From assembly GCA_030591745.1 (NCBI GenBank), contig JAUVAM010000011.1:1-16394 (forward strand): a stretch of DNA of 16,394 nucleotides, in the 5' to 3' direction. The translations under genes and the position numbers were made by a program. Positions 14,395 through 16,394 of this stretch are shown here, one piece after another. The notes below the pieces were generated by a model. That model did not search any database and was not told the origin of the DNA. It worked only from the letters and a program-made list of their open reading frames with translations. Position 1 is the first letter of the stretch; each line of letters begins with the position of its first letter. The DNA is from Deltaproteobacteria bacterium (GTDB lineage: Bacteria; Myxococcota; B64-G9).

Positions 14395-15242
14395 AAGAGC
14401 GCCCAGCCGTCTTCGGCCAGCAGGGCTGGTACCCGGACAATCCCAAGCGCTGCAGCGAGGCCTTGCGGGCCTTCGCCGGCGCAAGCCCGGACACAGGATC
14501 CGCCCTATATGGGGGCATCGTGCCCCACGCCGGCTGGTTTTTCTCCGGCGCCCTGGCTACCTGGACTTTCGCCACCTTGGCCAAGGGCCTGCCCGCACCC
14601 GACCTGGTCTGGATCTTCGGAGGCCACATGCTGCCCGGCGACAGCCCGGTCTGCATGACCGAGGGTGCCTGGGCCACGCCCTTCGGCCCCGTCCCCGTGC
14701 AGGCCGACCTGGCGGCGCGCTTTCAGGCTGAGTTTCCTTGCGTTATCGAAACACCTGAGCGCTTCCAGCCCGACAACACCATCGAGCTGCAAATGCCCAT
14801 TTTAAAACACTTTTGGCCCGATACACGCGTTTTGGCCCTGCAGGTGCCGCCGGACGAAATGGCCGAGACCATCGGCGTTTGGGCAGCAGACCAAAGTGAG
14901 GGACTCCGCGCCCTGGCCATCGGCTCAACGGACCTGACTCACTACGGCGGCAATTACGGCTTTTCGCCCAAGGGCACGGGAAAAGACGCCCTGCGCTGGG
15001 CCCAAGAGGAAAACGACAGCCCCTTCGTCGAGCGCCTCTTGGCCATGGATGGTCCCGGCGCCATCGAGCACGCCCGACGAAATCAATCCGCCTGCTGCCC
15101 GGGCGCCGCAGCAGCGGCCCTCGCCTTCGCCAAACAGCAAGGCGCCAAAGCCGGCCGCCTCATCGCCCAAAACACCAGCCACGACAAAGATCCCAGCCAG
15201 AATCCCAGCACTTGGGTCGGCTACGCCTCCATCGTCTATTAG
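14391..15242 (+). CDS. MEMO-family protein (AmmeMemoRadiSam component B type, 283 aa)
   Basis: The family signature is complete in order: IVPHAGWFFSG (His47), IFGGHMLPG (His79), DNTIELQMPIL (129-137, the family's EHSLE-QLPFL region), ALAIGSTDLTHYG (Asp181, His184), and a late CCPGAAAAAL (Cys235/236). In the human relative MEMO1, the two early His and the late Cys bind metal, so His47, His79 and Cys235 or 236 are the likely equivalents. It lies in the LigB-like fold with class III extradiol dioxygenases. Length and start fit the family. A typical AmmeMemoRadiSam set also has an AMMECR1 protein and a radical SAM of the AmrS type; neither is in the window, although two other radical SAM genes are. 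It is coupled to the PH-domain gene and convergent to the next gene. The reaction is unknown. Confidence 0.9.
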   Translation: MKERPAVFGQQGWYPDNPKRCSEALRAFAGASPDTGSALYGGIVPHAGWFFSGALATWTFATLAKGLPAPDLVWIFGGHMLPGDSPVCMTEGAWATPFGPVPVQADLAARFQAEFPCVIETPERFQPDNTIELQMPILKHFWPDTRVLALQVPPDEMAETIGVWAADQSEGLRALAIGSTDLTHYGGNYGFSPKGTGKDALRWAQEENDSPFVERLLAMDGPGAIEHARRNQSACCPGAAAAALAFAKQQGAKAGRLIAQNTSHDKDPSQNPSTWVGYASIVY

Positions 15243-15249
15243 GGATTTT

Positions 15250-15939
15250 CTATTTCTTGAACATCTCGTCGGGCAGGGCCTGCTTCACGTCCACGTCCAT
15301 CGTTTCGCAGTTCTCAATTTCCTGACCATCCCTCAGCACTTTCAGGCGACCGGGAAACCAGTCCCCGCTGGCCCGGCTGCCCCAATCCAGCCAGTCGATC
15401 TGCACCATGGCCTTGTCGTCAAGCACCATGAAGCGCAGGGGTAGATACAGGTCTTTGTCCATCCAGAACTGGGGCCGGTCCCGTTCCCAGTTCTTTGCAC
15501 CGAAGACCACGGCCACGCGGGAGGCCACGCGGGCCAGGGTGTCCACCTTGGTGTTCACGCCCCAGCCCCGCATCAGCGCCAAATAGCGCTTTCCGCTGGC
15601 TGATCTTTCGGCGAAATAGTAGTAACGCAGGTAGGTCCAGGCGGGCAAAAGCCGGTATTTTTTCTGGCCTTTTTCTCTTTCGTAACATTTACCGCTGAGG
15701 CAAAGCTCGACCGAACCGTCGGCTCGCTCTCGGCGCACCTTGCCGCCGGCCTTAATATATAAGGTCTCTTCACCACCCTTGCACTTGAGCTGCACCTTGA
15801 TGCGCCGCAGACCCGTCTGGCTGCGCTTGGTCGCAAGCTTGTCCATCAACCAGCCGGGAGGAGCGATGTAGGCCCAGGCGCTGCCGGTCAACAACATGCA
15901 GCCCAAAACGAGCATCAAGACTCTTCGTGTTCCAATCAT
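15250..15939 (-). CDS. Exported protein of unknown family, possibly LolA-like (229 aa)
   Basis: The signal peptide (MIGTRRVLMLVLGCMLLTGSAWA, cleavage about residue 23) has a Cys inside but not a lipobox. The mature chain is a run of alternating beta strands (VQLKCKGGEETLYIKAGGKVRRER, VVFGAKNWERDRPQFWMDKDLYLPLRFMVLDD), which suggests a single beta-sheet half-barrel like LolA/LolB lipoprotein carriers; this is a resemblance in shape, not a motif match. CLSGKC could form a disulphide. The protein ends in PDEMFKK. I chose ATG 15939 because GAGGTGACG lies before it; GTG at 15945 has no site. It is convergent with the MEMO gene (7-base gap) and divergent from the DUF362 gene. Function is unknown. 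Confidence 0.65.
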   Translation of the reverse strand: MIGTRRVLMLVLGCMLLTGSAWAYIAPPGWLMDKLATKRSQTGLRRIKVQLKCKGGEETLYIKAGGKVRRERADGSVELCLSGKCYEREKGQKKYRLLPAWTYLRYYYFAERSASGKRYLALMRGWGVNTKVDTLARVASRVAVVFGAKNWERDRPQFWMDKDLYLPLRFMVLDDKAMVQIDWLDWGSRASGDWFPGRLKVLRDGQEIENCETMDVDVKQALPDEMFKK

Positions 15940-15982
15940 CGTCACCTCGTATCGAGCCGACCTTGCCGCAGGGTACTGGCCT

Positions 15983-15988
15983 TGTCAA
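15983..15988 (-). promoter_or_regulatory. Candidate -35 box for the exported-protein gene
   Basis: The minus strand reads a perfect TTGACA here, about 44 bases before ATG 15939, but the hexamer 17 bases on is CAAGGT, a poor -10. I report only the -35. Confidence 0.25.
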
Positions 15989-16037
15989 GATCCCGGATCT
16001 GCCAGCTATGTCCTGAATGAATGCTGTGCTAGGTTCG

Positions 16038-16043
16038 TATAAT
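16038..16043 (+). promoter_or_regulatory. Candidate -10 box for the DUF362 gene
   Basis: TATAAT matches the -10 consensus exactly and lies 23 bases before the start, but no good -35 sits 16-18 bases upstream. Plausible for an activator-dependent promoter; a chance match is also possible. Confidence 0.35.
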
Positions 16044-16065
16044 CATTGAGCCCACAAGGAGACCC

Positions 16066-16394
16066 ATGAGCCAATCCCATGATCGGCGTGAGTTCATCAA
16101 GCGCACGGCTTTGGCCGGGGCCGCGCTGGCCCTAACCGGCAATGCGGCCACGGGACAAGCCGCGGCCAAGCCAGAACTGGTCAAAATATCGGGCCCGGGT
16201 GTCAAAGCCGACCCACAAAAAGCCCTTATCAAACTATTGGAACCGCTGGGCGGCATGAAGGCCTTCGTCAAAAAAGGCCAGACTGTCATGCTCAAACCCA
16301 ACATGGGCTTTGCCACCTCGCCCGAACGTCGTGCCACCACCGATCCGCGCCTGGTGGTCGCCGCGGCCAAAGAAGCCATCAAGGCCGGCGCGAA
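16066..16394 (+). CDS. Tat-exported DUF362 domain protein, N-terminal fragment cut by the right edge
   Basis: The start ATG at 16066 follows AAGGAGACC by about 3 bases and the frame stays open for 109 codons to the edge. The N-terminus MSQSHDRREFIKRTALAGAALALTG is a twin-arginine signal (RREFIK at 7-12). The mature part has VMLKPNMGF and TTDPRLVVAAAKEAIKAG, the opening motif set of DUF362 proteins, whose members are often ferredoxin-like or Fe-S-linked and exported folded by Tat. No cluster Cys is seen yet in this fragment. It is divergent from the exported-protein gene. Function is not known; a redox role would fit Tat export but is inference. Confidence 0.85.
   Translation, partial: MSQSHDRREFIKRTALAGAALALTGNAATGQAAAKPELVKISGPGVKADPQKALIKLLEPLGGMKAFVKKGQTVMLKPNMGFATSPERRATTDPRLVVAAAKEAIKAGA

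Noticed and set aside
14391..15242. A full AmmeMemoRadiSam cluster
   Set aside because: MEMO is present, but AMMECR1 is not, and neither radical SAM gene in the window has the AmrS context; they lie far away on the other strand.

Overview
The window is about 60% G+C, gene-dense and bacterial. It holds fourteen genes on both strands; the first and last run off the edges. Several features suggest a Gram-negative, probably a member of the Myxococcota or a related former deltaproteobacterial lineage: a Cys-rich modular lipoprotein, CsgG/TolB-N-like domains fused to putative outer-membrane barrels, a giant WD40 protein in an operon with MoxR and VWA genes, a Tat-exported DUF362 protein, and an SSB with a long Gly/Gln linker. 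This placement is inferred from gene content; there is no rRNA or housekeeping phylogenetic marker beyond ssb. I see no tRNA, rRNA, CRISPR array, insertion sequence or integrase.

Layout. (1) Positions 1-1443, minus strand: a tight operon of a DUF3795-type Cys-rich protein, a small SAM-dependent methyltransferase, and the N-terminus of a radical SAM enzyme cut by the left edge. (2) 1529-6752, plus strand: three translationally coupled genes encoding a two-propeller WD40 protein, a MoxR-type AAA+ ATPase, and a protein joining an HEXXH putative metallopeptidase domain to a C-terminal VWA domain. This is the most system-like locus here. (3) 6749-9078, minus strand: a secreted beta-propeller/transglutaminase-like protein and an overlapping radical SAM gene. 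(4) 9248-9838, plus strand: ssb. (5) 9842-13568, minus strand: two tandem paralogues with a CsgG/TolB-N-like domain plus a probable barrel, preceded by a Cys-rich lipoprotein gene with its own terminator. (6) 13921-15242, plus strand: a small membrane PH-domain protein coupled to a MEMO-family protein. (7) 15250-15939, minus strand: an exported protein of unknown family, divergent from (8) the start of a Tat-signal DUF362 protein at 16066, cut by the right edge.

How the genes fit together. The WD40/MoxR/metallopeptidase-VWA trio has the architecture of a MoxR-VWA remodelling machine. The ATPase would work on a target selected by the VWA and WD40 subunits, and the zinc-protease-like domain is a possible output. 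The adjacent genes mostly concern the envelope: exported transglutaminase, lipoprotein and barrel proteins. Redox or metal chemistry recurs in two radical SAM enzymes, DUF3795, MEMO and DUF362. Gene packing is extreme: four stop/start overlaps or near-overlaps within operons, and three convergent gene ends separated by 7 bases or less.
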